Assembly (NCBI GenBank): GCA_036346225.1
Contig: JARFIW010001216.1
Span: 966,501 to 1,030,500, forward strand
DNA: 64,000 bases
Direction of reading: 5' to 3'
From: Platerodrilus igneus
Lineage: Eukaryota; Arthropoda; Insecta; Coleoptera; Lycidae
The translations under genes and the position numbers were made by a program. The notes beneath the pieces are model-generated. The model was not told where the DNA came from and ran no database searches. It worked only from the letters and a program-made list of their open reading frames with translations. Positions 44,156 to 55,977 of this stretch are shown here, one piece after another (position 1 is the stretch's first letter; each line of letters opens with the position of its first letter).

Positions 44156-45033
44156 AATATGCATCGGCATTTCTTGAGTTGAGAACTCTAATCACAGCCC
44201 TAATTTCACAACTGGCGGCGTTCTCTATTTTTTTTTAACATTATAAACACTCACAGAAAAAACACAGTCAGTACCAGCGAGGCGTAACTTTGCACATAGA
44301 CAGCTGCAATATAACTAAACTTGTTATAACTAGTCTGGATGCTACTCTGCTCACCAGCGCTCTACACGGTACAAACGGGTACTACTTTCCGGACGGCCCT
44401 CGTATATTAATTTTACATTTTATGGCTTTACAGTCTGGTATAAAAATTTCTCGTGTAATTCTGTACTTACTCTTTGTTGTGATGTGTGAATAATAAGAAA
44501 TATTCAGAGTTAACATAAATTTAGGTATGCTGTATCCCATTAGTGCCCCGTGGTAAATAAAGATACCATTTCCTTTTTATTTTTTCCTTCATTTAATATT
44601 CATTACTTATGTTTAATTTCATTATTATAATATTAGTCAATTCTTGTTTTCTGCGGGTAATTTATGAACAATAGTAAATTACTAAAGCTAAACCTATAAA
44701 TAGGAATGAATTGTCAACAATGTAATTATCAGAAATTTCTCTTTGATGGTGTACCATTATTCATTCATTTACTTTATCTTTAGAATGATAAATAAACAAT
44801 AATTATTAGATATGTGTAGGTTAGAGATTCCTTTACATGTAGCAAACAGCTGTATCAGTATTTTACAAAAGATAAGAAAACCAATGAGTCATGAAGTTGA
44901 GTGGCAAAAAATTTTACCACTGGGCTGAAACAGTTGCACATTGTAAGTCTTACGATTAGTACTGAATTTAACTTGTTTGTCTAGTCTCTAGTGTTTTTAG
45001 TTTGTATTTTCAAATCAGTTCATATTGATCAAT

Positions 45034-48000
45034 ATGGATCAAAATTTGTAAGTACTACTTTGTTTATTAAAAAAATATTTAGTTTTGTTATTATACCTAG
45101 AAATACTCGTGGACATAATGGAAAAGGCCTATTATTACATGAGCTTTTGGAGGAATTAGAAAAAAATTATTATAGAGCCACCTATTGAAGAACCAAATGC
45201 GGAAACTGATAAAGATTCAGATCAATCTGATAACGAAGCTTCCGGCAGTATGGATCACTTACCTAGAAGGATTTTAATAGCTCCGTGTTCAACAAACAAA
45301 CATTCTGAAAGTGACGATGAAAGTAATTTGGCATGTAAAGCTTCAACATCCACATCGGCAGTGACCGTACCAAGACAAGCAGTCAAAAAAAAAGATTATA
45401 AATGTTAGAAATTGGATAGCAGGAGATGGATCAAACTTACAACTACCTAACATTTCGAACAATAACCGTTTGAATGATACTGCTTTTTTGGAATCGATTA
45501 ATACTCCCATTGATGCTTTTCAAATATTTTTAAATGAGTTTCTCGAAGGTATAGTACGTGAAACCAATTTATAAGCTGGCCAGAAAGGCTGTCACAATTT
45601 GAAAGTCGCTAAAAATGAAATATATGTAGTAATTGGCATTATGTTGTACTCCGGATATCATGTTTTACCGAGTAAGCGAATGTACTGGAAAAACGATACC
45701 GATTGTCATTCACTTATTGTTGTGAATGCTATGAGGCGAAATAGATTTGATGATATACTGCGATATCTACACTTTGCTGACAATACCAAAATTGACAGCA
45801 ATGACAAACTGTATAAAATGCGACCAATATTTGCTTTTCTAAATAAATCCTTCAAACTACTACAGATAAGCGACTGCTGCAGTATTGATGAAAGCACTAT
45901 ATCATATTACGGTCATCATGGTGCTAAGCGGTTTATTCGAGGAAAACCAATAAGGTTTGGCTATAAAGTGTGGTGTATAGCAAGTTCAAAAGGATATCTT
46001 TTCCACGCAGAACCATACAGCGGTACACACACTCGTTTGCCCGAGACCAGCTACGGGCAAGGTGGCAATGTAGTTCTTGGACTTGCTGAACATGCCAAAC
46101 TACCTAAAGGTACAAAATTATGGTTTGATAATTTGTTTACGTCAGTTGGTTTGCTTGAATAACTTAACAGGTTGTCGTACGGTGGTACTGGAACGTTTCG
46201 CATAAATCGCGTTAGTAAGGAAATGAATTTGACAGAAAAATGTAATTTTCGAAGCAACCACGTGGATCATATGAAAGTTTGGTATCCAACAACTTACTTG
46301 TTGTTCGCTGGAACGACAATGCAGTTGTAACAACACTTACAAACTGCATCTTTCTGCATCCCATGTCAACAGCAACTCGTTACAACCGCACTGAAAAACG
46401 ACGCATTGAAGTGAACGTTCCAGGTTCTATAGCAGCATATAATCAAAATATGGGCGGAGTTGATCTTTCAGACCAATTTCTGGCAACATACCGAACAAAT
46501 ATAAAAATAAAAATTGGTGGTGGGCATTCTTTAGTTGGGCTGTAGATATAAGTTGCGTTCAGGGATGGTTACTTCACCGTAGGAAAGGGATGGCATTGTC
46601 GCTTCTTGATTTTCGACGCCAATGTGTTTTTCACTATTTATTGACGTATGGAACAGAACAATCGAAACAAGGACGACCATGTAACCTGCGGTTTTATCTT
46701 TGTAAATACACATTAACCATTTCGCATATTTTCATTTTAAAATCCATATTTTAGGAAGGTAAAGAAATTACATTCTAATTCTCAAGGGGAAAACCAAGGG
46801 TTGGTAGTTCTAAATTAGTTTAGCGTATTCTTAGTAAGTCCGGTTGTCGAAACCCCATCAGATATATGAATCATTTTAAAGAAGCCACATTTAAACAGTC
46901 ATTCTATTCATGTATATTCGTTCCTAACAACCCGTTTTGTATAAGCAAGCTTTGACTTTCACATTCCTGTTCGCATTCCTGCTACGGCAGATGTTAGGTT
47001 CTTCCAAGAATTAGTAGCAAGGGACAAAGCACGTATCACGTGCCTGGTTCATGGCACAGGCATGATAAGGTACACTAGCGTTAGTTGGCAACACCGATAC
47101 ACCCCCGTTCATTTACTAGAAGAGTAAGGGATGGTCTGAAGAGTGAATAAGAATTATGCGACGAGAAGTGTTCGTTGGGTACTGAAAGAGATAAGATGTG
47201 AAGGCTCGGTGGTTGCTCCAGAGACGAGAAGTGAAACTAAGTCACGCGCGGGACTAATTTAACAATTCGTGTCGAAGGTCAGTTTTCTTTGAACGCAATT
47301 AACACTCTTCGATAGTTTTGAAGGATTTGTGGCGCGTGACAATATAGGTTTTGTTATAACCGGAACGATCCTATTTTATTTTATATAGGACGGATTAGAT
47401 ATTTCGAAAATTGATAATTCGTGGAGAGCCGCTGAAGCAATATAGTGTAAACCTCGACCCAACAACCACTAACTTATTAAATACGGAATTAATTTTACGT
47501 TTAGGTTTAATGTTTTAGCTAGTAGTGAGTTTCGAGTGAACTTAGATTGTTTTATAAAGGTGGTCGTGATTAGTGACTCATCCAATTAGGATTAATTAGT
47601 GGGATGAACATATTCTTCGTGTGATCGTATCCAAATTTAGTTTTCCGCACATATCACTGACTTCATTGCTGAATTAAAAAGAGCCGCTTGCTGATGTCGC
47701 TATCCTGGAACTTCGACGCACCAACCAAAAACATCAGGGGAACCGCGGGCTGAATTCCTGTGGTAGCTATACCAGTAAACTGTGAGTAATTTGTTTTATT
47801 TAAAATACAAACTGTTTATACATTGTTCGACGTTACTTCTTGTAGCATATGAAATGAAATTTTAAAGTTACGCCATGATTTAATTTCAATTATCTAGTTA
47901 GTAGTGTATAATTCGATTAGCGCGAGGTCCTCTAGGGCATAAGTTAAGAATTTTCTCGATGTCACTATATATATATTTATCCATACTGTTGACCGTAATT

Positions 48001-48850
48001 AAATCCAAGATAGTCATTTAATAAATAAGATATTAAGGAGAAGTGACTTATTAATAAATTAACGCATGTGAGTGCTTAAATCAGAAGAACCGTGCTTTGC
48101 ATAATCTCTGTAAAGTTATAATTAATCCCTGAAACTAAATTTTGACAAGTCATATTTATTTGTTAACAGGAATTCAGTTACCTTATTTTTTTTATATAGA
48201 TAGTTTTGTGGAAACCTTAGTTACCTAAAGAATTTATAGGTAAGACCGACTCACTACCTTAGATATTTCAACCGGAAGTAGAGTGCATATAAAGTACGAA
48301 GACCGGGAACTGCAATCAGCTTGGCACAATTGTGGAATTAGACATTTTCACGGCCAAGTAGGACTTATCCGGGTTCTTGTCTGAAGAAGTCGAGTTTTCC
48401 CTCATCTTGTAGGCTTCTCTGAAGGACTAGGAATCCGTGCCACTTTAGGCGGAACTCGAATAAGATAAGGGTGGTGCCCTCATATTACCCTGACCTAAGA
48501 CTAACGGCAATATAATATTATTTCCAACCCCCTCCCCTTCGACCCACGCCCGTCGCGATTAGCCAGCCGAGCCGCGGTATAGTTTACTCCTAGGAGCAGA
48601 CTTACCTCGTTTGTTCATGCCCTCCCCCTTTCCAACTTTATGACAATTTGGCATGTAACAACCATTGGGATCTCTAACATTTTCACCAACATTGCAAGAT
48701 ATGCGACGCGATCAAATTGGGCACATTGTTGTAAAGGAAGCTGCAAAATATCGTAGGTGTAAAGTTTGCGCAGGAAGAACTTGCCTTGAATGTAATAAAT
48801 GTTCTGTACCTTTACATCCTCAGAACTGTTTTCATACATTTCATTTGTAA
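45034..48850 (+). pseudogene. piggyBac transposase, split by an insertion
   Basis: An acidic N-terminal part at 45180-45580 (NAETDKDSDQSDNEASGSMD) precedes the PGBD core. That core runs over 45599-46162 with RMYWKNDTDCHSLIV, CCSIDESTISYYGHHGAKRF (first catalytic Asp) and LWFDNLFTSVGLLE (second Asp), then VRWNDNAVVTTLTN (third) and YNQNMGGVDLSDQFLATYR at 46435-46491. The C-terminal cysteine-rich finger lies beyond the insertion: RRCKVCAGRTCLECNKC and VPLHPQNCFHTFHL to a stop at 48848. The intact C-terminal zinc finger is typical of this superfamily. Stops at about 45570 and 46160 plus frameshifts make it inactive, though all catalytic aspartates are still visible. Confidence 0.85.
46686..48651. 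mobile_element. Unclassified 1.97-kb insertion in piggyBac
   Basis: CATGTAAC stands on both sides (46678-46685 and 48652-48659), and the piggyBac coding sequence continues across it. The ends (CTGCGGTTTT and GACAATTTGG) are not inverted repeats and no LTR pair was seen. There is no long reading frame. An 8-bp duplication would fit hAT-like or P-like insertions; without terminal repeats a retroposed sequence is equally possible. Confidence 0.55.
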
Positions 48851-48947
48851 ATAATCAAATAATATGTAGATTTTTAAACTTGAACTAACATTATAGCTAA
48901 TTGGAGTAAGTTTTATTTTATGCACTACTACTATCTCTACTACAAGT

Positions 48948-49760
48948 TGTTACGTGCCAAAGTGGCCCTTAAACATTGTTATTAGGTTAGTTTGATGTAT
49001 GGAGGTTTCGCGTCATAATTTCAAAAGACGCGGTGCGTGGAATTTTATAAAAGACTAGGCGCGTATTTCCGCTACGTCATAGTGCGTTTGCGCAGATGGC
49101 GTGACCCTAGAGGGTTTGACGAATAAGTTCGCGCCGATGGAAAAAAACACAAAAAGAGTGGGGGAGTTTCCTGTTCTCTCTATAACGTGGTTTTTTCGCC
49201 AATACCTTTGAGCAGAGTGGACGTTTTTTGGTAACGTATCGTTAGCTGTACCTATGTAGATTTCCTTTGCTTGATTATCTTTTGTTTGTCTACCTTTACC
49301 TGTTTTTTTCCGTCATTCCCTACATAGGTAGATAAATCTGGAGCCACCGAGGCGTAATCGTACTGCACGACCCTAGACGAGTCGGATGTCCATGTTCGCC
49401 GAAGCACGGGAGCTGTATGATCTTTAATTACCGCCAAAGGGCTTTGGGTAGCCTGATGGACTTTAACAGAGGCCTACCCTAGCGCAACTTTGTGCGAATG
49501 CCGGATTTCTGATGTAAGTAAACTATTATCTAATTTGTTTGCTTTTATCATTGTTTAAATTTATGTAAATTTCCGAAGTATTGCACAATATAAATGTTAC
49601 ATTGCTTTCGTATTCATTGCGCTTACACGATGTATTTATGAACTCTTAAACTGTATTACCGACTTCGTAAACTGTTTTATCGACTCTTTGGTAAAGAACT
49701 ATCACCATTTAAATTGTAAGAATTATCGTATCGTATTTTTAAACCGTAATAAAGTTAACA
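48948..49760 (+). mobile_element. LTR-like sequence in piggyBac 3' region
   Basis: Starts TGTTACGTGCC and, like the solo LTR at 40477, continues with GGCC, TAAACATTGT, a CGCGTCATAATTTCAAAAGA-type block and later ATTGCACAATAT. The right boundary is uncertain. Probably a diverged relative of that LTR family. No gene. Confidence 0.45.
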
Positions 49761-49933
49761 ATATGCTACTTCAACTGCCCACTGGCAAAATTATTTGCCA
49801 CCTTGTTTTTGAACATACGGTACATTTATGGATTTCAAACTTTGGTAGATTAATGTAGAGCCTTATTAAAACAAACTTTCATAAAAATTAACTTTTCAGA
49901 AAGTGAGCAATAATTTGGGCACTAATGGGTTAA

Positions 49934-51621
49934 TTACAAGTTGGACAACGTTAGTAAATCATTTTTTTAAATCACTTGCAAAAATTATACATAGTATTAA
50001 ATATAACTTACCACATATTCCCTGTTACGCTTTACTGGACGAAACTTAAGCATTCTAAAAAGTAATGATGGGAAACTGTTCCACTGACATTCACTTTGCA
50101 ACTAAGGTCCACTCCCATTAACCTTTCAATTCCAAATAAAATTGAAACACTACAAAATATTATAGTTGCATCCCTGTTTCCACATGTAATTTTTACAATA
50201 AATCGCCGTTCCTACGTGCATAAAAATTTACAACGTTCAAAATGTTCCCAAGACACGCCAAGATACCAGCCACGACCACTACAAACACCACCCTTTGCTA
50301 GGTGGATGCACATACTGATATTTAAACGGTCATTAGTATTCTCAAAGCTTTACAAGCTCTATCTCTGGAAAAGGATATTTACGTATTCTAATCAAACCCC
50401 GTCACTCCTTTTGTTTTACCAAGTGGAAACAGTTAAAGTGCTCTTTTTATAAAGTTTACTTAGGAACACGAGACGTTTAAAATTACTTTGCCGAAATTTC
50501 AATTTGTACAAAAGTTATTTAATTTGTATGTTGAAAAATTTTTGGAATTAAAGTAGACGAAATTGAAGGCATATTCTAAGTGCTTTGAAACTGCTACTAA
50601 TGTAGACGAATATAAAATAGGTTAAAAGATCTGTATACATGGTAAAAAGGGCATGCTTTTGTGCGGTTTTTAAGTGGCAACGCAATCGATACTGTTTCTT
50701 ATGTAGGTCGCTATAACATCAAATTATAAAATTAAGTATAATCGTGAATTAAACATAAAACTGTTATCTCTATAATGTACAGCTTTTTCTTTCTACGTTT
50801 AACCGGAATCAAGAGAACAGTCAAAAACCATTACATAATATAAAATTGCTTATTCTGCGTGTTGACAATTTGCAAAGAAGAAACAGCGAATTAACAATTT
50901 TGCGGTATTGCGGTTCATAAGATCAGTACAATTGTTTTTCTAATCTAGTTGTAATGTTGTGTATACGTTCTATGTTACGCATGTGTATTTATGGGAGTCT
51001 TTATGCAAAGGCTATAAATTCTTTAAAATCGAGTTGGCAATTAAAACAAATATCGTACAAAATCGGAAACGAGTTTATATGCTGAAACTTTCGGATTGAT
51101 AATATTACCCTATATCAAACTACACGTGCCAACAGAACAAAATCCCGGAAACGCTCGAAGCCGGCACGAATGAGTTGTGCAGCATGCAGAAAGGATAATT
51201 CCACCTATAACACTACCCAGTGTTCGTCCAAACATCTAAACGCTAGAAAACCTCCACCGACGCCAACCGGTGGCAGCCATCCCCGACACAGACGAATGTG
51301 AAAACTGTTACGGTATTCAGCGCAAACACGGAAGAAAACAGTAAACGTCAATAAAGAAATCGTTTACACAGAATACCGCAACAAAAAAGGGACAGAATTA
51401 TAGAATTCGAGCTAGCTCAGAAACGTGATACAGCGGCGTGGGTGAAATAGAGAGAACACATTGGAAATCTTAGTAAAACTATATTGTGAACATACAATTT
51501 TGAAAGATTATTTAAAAAACAACAAAGAAACCAATAATTTGCGTAATCGGTTGTTACAACGTGATGGTAAAGAAAGCGTTATAACATAAAAATATAAAAT
51601 TGGAACTTAATGGTTCACCTT
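49934..51621. other. No gene seen
   Basis: AT-rich sequence with an open stretch at 50096-50452 that has no recognisable motif and is not called. Bases 51120-51420 are less AT-rich but show nothing assignable. Confidence 0.3.
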
Positions 51622-52165
51622 AAATATCATCATCATTAGGTCTTCAGTCCTGGAACTAGTTAGACGGTTACCCTCATTGTTTCCTATTCTGAAATAACCT
51701 AAACATTTCCCTGAAATTTGCACAGTCTGCATTCATTACTATCTGATCTAGGTCTATAACTACCTCCTTTTTCCTATCTCTGCTTGTAGTAGATCCCATA
51801 CTATTTCCTAAAAATACATTAAAATGTATTCTGCTCTTCTATTTCTCCTATTTTTTTCACAGATATTTTTATTACACTACTATAACCTATTTGTTATTTA
51901 CTTTGTCTGTCCATGCTATCATCCTCATACATCTAAAGCACAGCATTTCAAAAGGTTGCTACCGTTTTTCTGTCTGCTTTTCGTACTGTCCATATTTCAA
52001 AGCATACTGTGCTGTGCTCCACACATATGCTTTCAACAATTTTCTTCTTGTTTCTATGTTTGTTGTTTTTGATCATACGCGCTGTTCATTCTTGATAGAT
52101 GCAGTTCGGTCTCCATCTATAGTTTTACAATTATATACCCTACTTCTCCGATATATAGTGGTTAG

Positions 52166-52455
52166 AAACCTGTGAGGCGGTTTGTATGTGTGTGACTACT
52201 TCGCCCAAGGTTCCGGGTTCGAATCCCGACACGGTCCGCTTCAAAAATGTTAGACGAGCATTTTTCACAAAAATACACTCGCGTTCGGATGAGAGGTAAA
52301 ATGGAGGTCCCGTGTGTGAGTGTTGTCACGCAAGTTAAAGAACCCTACCTTTCTTGGAACAGCAAGGGTTCGACAAAATTCGAAATTTTCTAGGTAAAAA
52401 AAACTCGCTACCTGGCCAGTGTAGTACCTTCGGGTGGAGCATTGGAAAATCACAT
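52166..52455 (+). mobile_element. tRNA-derived SINE, copy 3
   Basis: B box in TTCCGGGTTCGAATCCCGAC (52208), central block GGAGGTCCCGTGTGTGAGTG (52303) and GTTAAAGAACCCTACC, 3' end GTAGTACCTTCGGGTGGAGC then ATTGG. It interrupts RTE copy C; copy B at about 43600 shows the uninterrupted site, although the exact duplication is blurred. Confidence 0.8.
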
Positions 52456-52655
52456 GTAAGGTAAGCAGCCTGTGGCTACCAAGTTCCCCCAGCAGTTGAA
52501 CATTTGCCGATTTAATACTTTTTCCAATATATCTTTCCGCACAGTCAACATTAGTTGTAGATATTTCACAACCAACACCTGTAGTTGTTTATAATAATCT
52601 TCAGATTTATATGCGCTTATTTTTTCGTCGAACCTCCACTTATTTATATTCTGAG

Positions 52656-55070
52656 CTAGCCTTCACAGTTCCGATCTTGCGTTATTTGGATTCTTAGGTA
52701 GCAAAAATCCTTAACTTCTAGTAAGTTCTTGTTACTAATATGTATTCTTGTTTTTGATTTATTTTCCCCTCCTTTGCATACTAGTACCTTAGTTTTATTT
52801 TTGTTAATTTTCATACTATATCCCTCTGTTAGAACCGTTTCTATTTCATTAAGAGCAGTTTCTAACTCTTCGTTGCTAGATGCTAATACCGCTATATCAT
52901 CTGCAAATCTAAGCATATCAATATTTTGTCTCTGCATAGTAATTCCAAATGTATTCCGGCATTTTATAGTATTCATTGCCTCTTCAACGTACAAAAAATT
53001 AATGAAGATAGGGCACATCCCTGTCTCACCCCTTTCCTAATGACTACTTCTCTACGTTGCTGCTCTAATTCTATTACTGCTGTTTGCTTTTTGTGTAAGT
53101 TATTTACTATTCGTCTATCCCTATAACTCATTCCAATCTTTTTGAGTATTTCGAACATTTTTTTCCATTTTACATTATCGAATGCTTTTTCCAAATCTAC
53201 AAACCCTATATACACGCTTTCCCCTTTTTCTATTGTTATCTCCATTATCACTCTCAGAGCTAAAATAGCCTCCCATGTTCCCCTTTTTTGCCTAAACCCA
53301 AATTGATCTTCTCCTTCAGCTCGTTTTTCCATTCGTCTTTGTACAATTCTAATTTATATTTTTGACACGAGTACTGTCAAACATTGTTCGACAATTTTCA
53401 TATCTATCCGAGCCTCTCTTTTTTGATATAGTGACTATGATGATACGTTTGAAATCTTTGGGTATCTCGCCTGTCTCATACATATAGCCTACAAGTTGGA
53501 AGAGACGTTCTGTTACTGCTTCTCCAGCGGCTTTTAGAGTTTCGCCTTGCACCTTACCTGCACCAGGTGCGTTACCATTTTTGAGACACTTTAATGCTAA
53601 TTCAAACTCATCTCTAAGTATAGAATACCTCAAGTCATCATTTTCAATGTCTGATTCGTGTTCCAATGTTATTAGTTCCTTTCCTGCATAAAAATTCCCT
53701 ATATATTCTTGCCATCTATCCACTTTCTCTACATTTTCTATAATGAGGTTTATTCCCGCGTCCGTTATATTTTTGCTATGCGGATCTATATTCCTAAAAT
53801 TGATTCTAATTAGTTTGTATGCTTCATCTGTCTTTCCTATTTCCATCTTGGTTTGTACCTCTTTGCACTATTCATCTGTACATTGTTTTTTAGCTTTCCT
53901 GCATTTACGAATAATCTCCTATTTTATGGCTTTGTATCTCCGTTTTCCTGTTTCCTTTGATTAATTTTTGTATTTTCGTCTTTCTTCTATTAGATTCACG
54001 AAATCTCGTGTTATCCTTGGTTTCTTTTTTTTGTGTATACCCCATAATATCTCTGGCCGCCATGTTATTCCATTTTGTTTCTACTTCCTTAGTATCACAT
54101 ATTTTTCCGATATCTTTCAACAATTCATTTGCCTTTTTTCAAATCTTTCTGAAATACCTTTATCTTTTAGTTACTCAACGTCAAAGTGCATTTATCCGAT
54201 TCTTTTTTTCAAATTATTAAATATAAGGGAGGTTTTCATAATTACGATGTTGTGGTCAGTGTCTATGTCTGCTTCTGGGTAGCTTCTCAATTTTTTACTT
54301 GATTCCTAAACCGTTGTCTAACAAGAATATAATTTATTTAATATCTTCCTATATCTCCTGGTATCTTTCACGTATATCGTTTCCTAGCATGATGTTGAAA
54401 TAATGTGTTTCTGATAGTTAAATTGTTCTTGTCGTAAAATTCTACCAGCCTCTTTCCCCTGTCGTTTCTCGCGCCTAAACCAAATAAACCTACTACTGCT
54501 TCTTCCCTACTCTCACCTACCACTGCATTAAAATTCCCCGTTATTATTAAATTTTCATGTCATATTACGTATCTTAATATGTCTTCGATAACTTTGTAGA
54601 TCGCTTCTACCTCTGCGTCACTGTAGCTGGTGGGTGGGCATGTATACTTGTATTTTTACTGTGTTTACCTGTTTAGATTCTAATCTAACCATGAGTACTC
54701 TTTCGTTCGTATGTAAGTAATTTTCTACACAGTATCCTATCTTTTTTCGCATAACTATCCGCACACCCGAATTTCCTTGCTCTGCTCCTGTAGGAGTTAC
54801 TTTAAAGTATCCGCTCCAACAATTTCCGCCGCTGGCCACCGAACTTCGCTGATCATTACTGTCTAGTGCTAACCTATTCATTTCAATTTTTAGGTTCCCT
54901 AGCTTTACCTACTTGCTTCATACTTCTAACATTCCACGCTCCGACTCGCAAAATGTTCCCGACTCTTATTCTGAACTTTCCGATCGCATCCTCTGAAGTA
55001 CTCCCCTCCCGGGGATCCGATTGGTAGACTATTTTAATTCCGGAATCTTTTACCCCAGAGAATGCCATCA
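52656..55070 (-). pseudogene. RTE endonuclease-reverse transcriptase (copy C)
   Basis: Minus-strand blocks. RVGAWNVRSMKQVGKA (start of endonuclease, 55000-54900), IVMRKKIGYCVENYLHTNE (54750), the linker NRRKTKIQKLIKGNRKT region (53905-54120), NFYAGKELITLEHESDIEND and APGAGKVQGETLKAAGE (53500-53700), YIGFVDLEKAFDNVKW (53190), GVRQGCALSSLIF (53000), and MLRFADDIAVLASSNEELE (52890) with intact FADD. The endonuclease middle is badly eroded. Separate frames show at least five disruptions. Confidence 0.85.
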
Positions 55071-55250
55071 TGTTTATTACAATTTAAGTTCGCTGTGTAC
55101 TTGGGAGGTAATGTGGTGGTTTCCCGTTGCCTTCCACATCGCAGTAGTGTGTTTTAGACTGTCATACCGACCTCTGTAGTCTCTGCCAATCTAAGTACCG
55201 AAAGAGTCGCTGCCCTCTTTCGGGGACCTTAGTCTGTGTTACGTTTATTT

Positions 55251-55969
55251 TACGACTAAATTAAAACTTACCCTTATCTTACATTATTCATTTACATCGA
55301 TTCTGTGTCTACTTGTAAATCTTCCAACAATATCCTGTATAATTTATCTGTTTATAATAAGCGCGCTTTTGAATAATTTGCAATTCAAATGTAGTTGCTT
55401 TGAAACGAAAGGTTTATTTTATAAATTAAATAGTTTATACCCTGTTTTAGGTATCCGTGAACTTGTTATACATTGCGATAACGTGAAATTACTTTGCCTA
55501 TTGTTTCAATTTAAAACACGTTGAAATGAGGTATTGGACTATCCGATAATCCGTGTTTTCAAGTTTCCTAATCACGTTTGATAACAACAATATTACTTTG
55601 TGCTCAGGTCATTAGTTAAACGAAATTAATATTCACTTTCTTTCGATATACACAACGGAAACGTTCGTTGTATTTTTGGTTGTACCATTTTTTTTATCAA
55701 AATTTTGCGCACGCCCTACAGCGTGCTTCTTCCTCCGGTGGACCTGACGGCCCATTGCTTTGCCGCTCCTTTCATCATGGGAGGACACCCACACTGCGGG
55801 ATCTCAAACACCTCTACTTCGCCCTGTCATTAGAGAAGGTGTGACCCAAACCTACACCGTGGAGGCTTGGGTGAGTGTTTATGCACTATTTTCTTGTATG
55901 GATCCTGTGAAAGTGGTCGAAAAAGTATATTTATCAGGCTCCACGTGTTGAATAAACTTAGAATGATTA
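55251..55969. other. No gene seen
   Basis: AT-rich to 55700, then a GC-richer patch (55710-55880) with an open stretch at 55760-55951 that shows no known motif and is not called. Confidence 0.3.
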
Positions 55970-55977
55970 CCGTCTAG

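Larger units (their letters stand above)
37223..44402 (-). mobile_element. Mariner element, internally deleted and split by insertions
   Basis: Both ends are present: CGAAAGCCGTCCGGAAAGTA at 37223 and, read inward from the right, CGAGGGCCGTCCGGAAAGTA at 44402, both continuing GTACCCGTTT. TA stands outside each end (37221-37222 and 44403-44404). Mariner sequence occupies 37223-37643, 37960-38013 and 44167-44402. A SINE and a large RTE-derived insert fill the rest, each with its own target duplication. Confidence 0.85.
44536..49929 (+). mobile_element. piggyBac-type transposon with later insertions
   Basis: Left end CCCATTAGTGCCCCG at 44536 and right end CGGG-type inverse GGGCACTAATGGG at 49917-49929 are inverted repeats. 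The canonical TTAA follows the right end (49930-49933); at the left the bases before CCC read GTAT, so that side of the TTAA duplication has mutated. Inside are a broken transposase, an unclassified insertion (46686-48651) and an LTR-like sequence from 48948. Confidence 0.8.
51622..55250 (-). mobile_element. RTE LINE, copy C, minus strand
   Basis: 3' tail at 51622-51650 (complement of GAACTGAAGACCTAATGATG-type sequence). The 5' end lies near 55250, after a GC-richer leader (55080-55250). It carries the whole endonuclease-RT coding region in broken form and a SINE inserted at about 52166-52455. It is the best template for interpreting the other RTE pieces. Confidence 0.8.

Noticed and set aside
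48941..49941. TACAAGT at 48941 and 49935 as a target duplication for an LTR element
   Set aside because: The right copy lies outside the piggyBac end and its TTAA site, so the match is probably chance.
50096..50452. 118-codon open stretch
   Set aside because: No recognisable motif, unlikely codon pattern, no splice or promoter context. Treated as chance.
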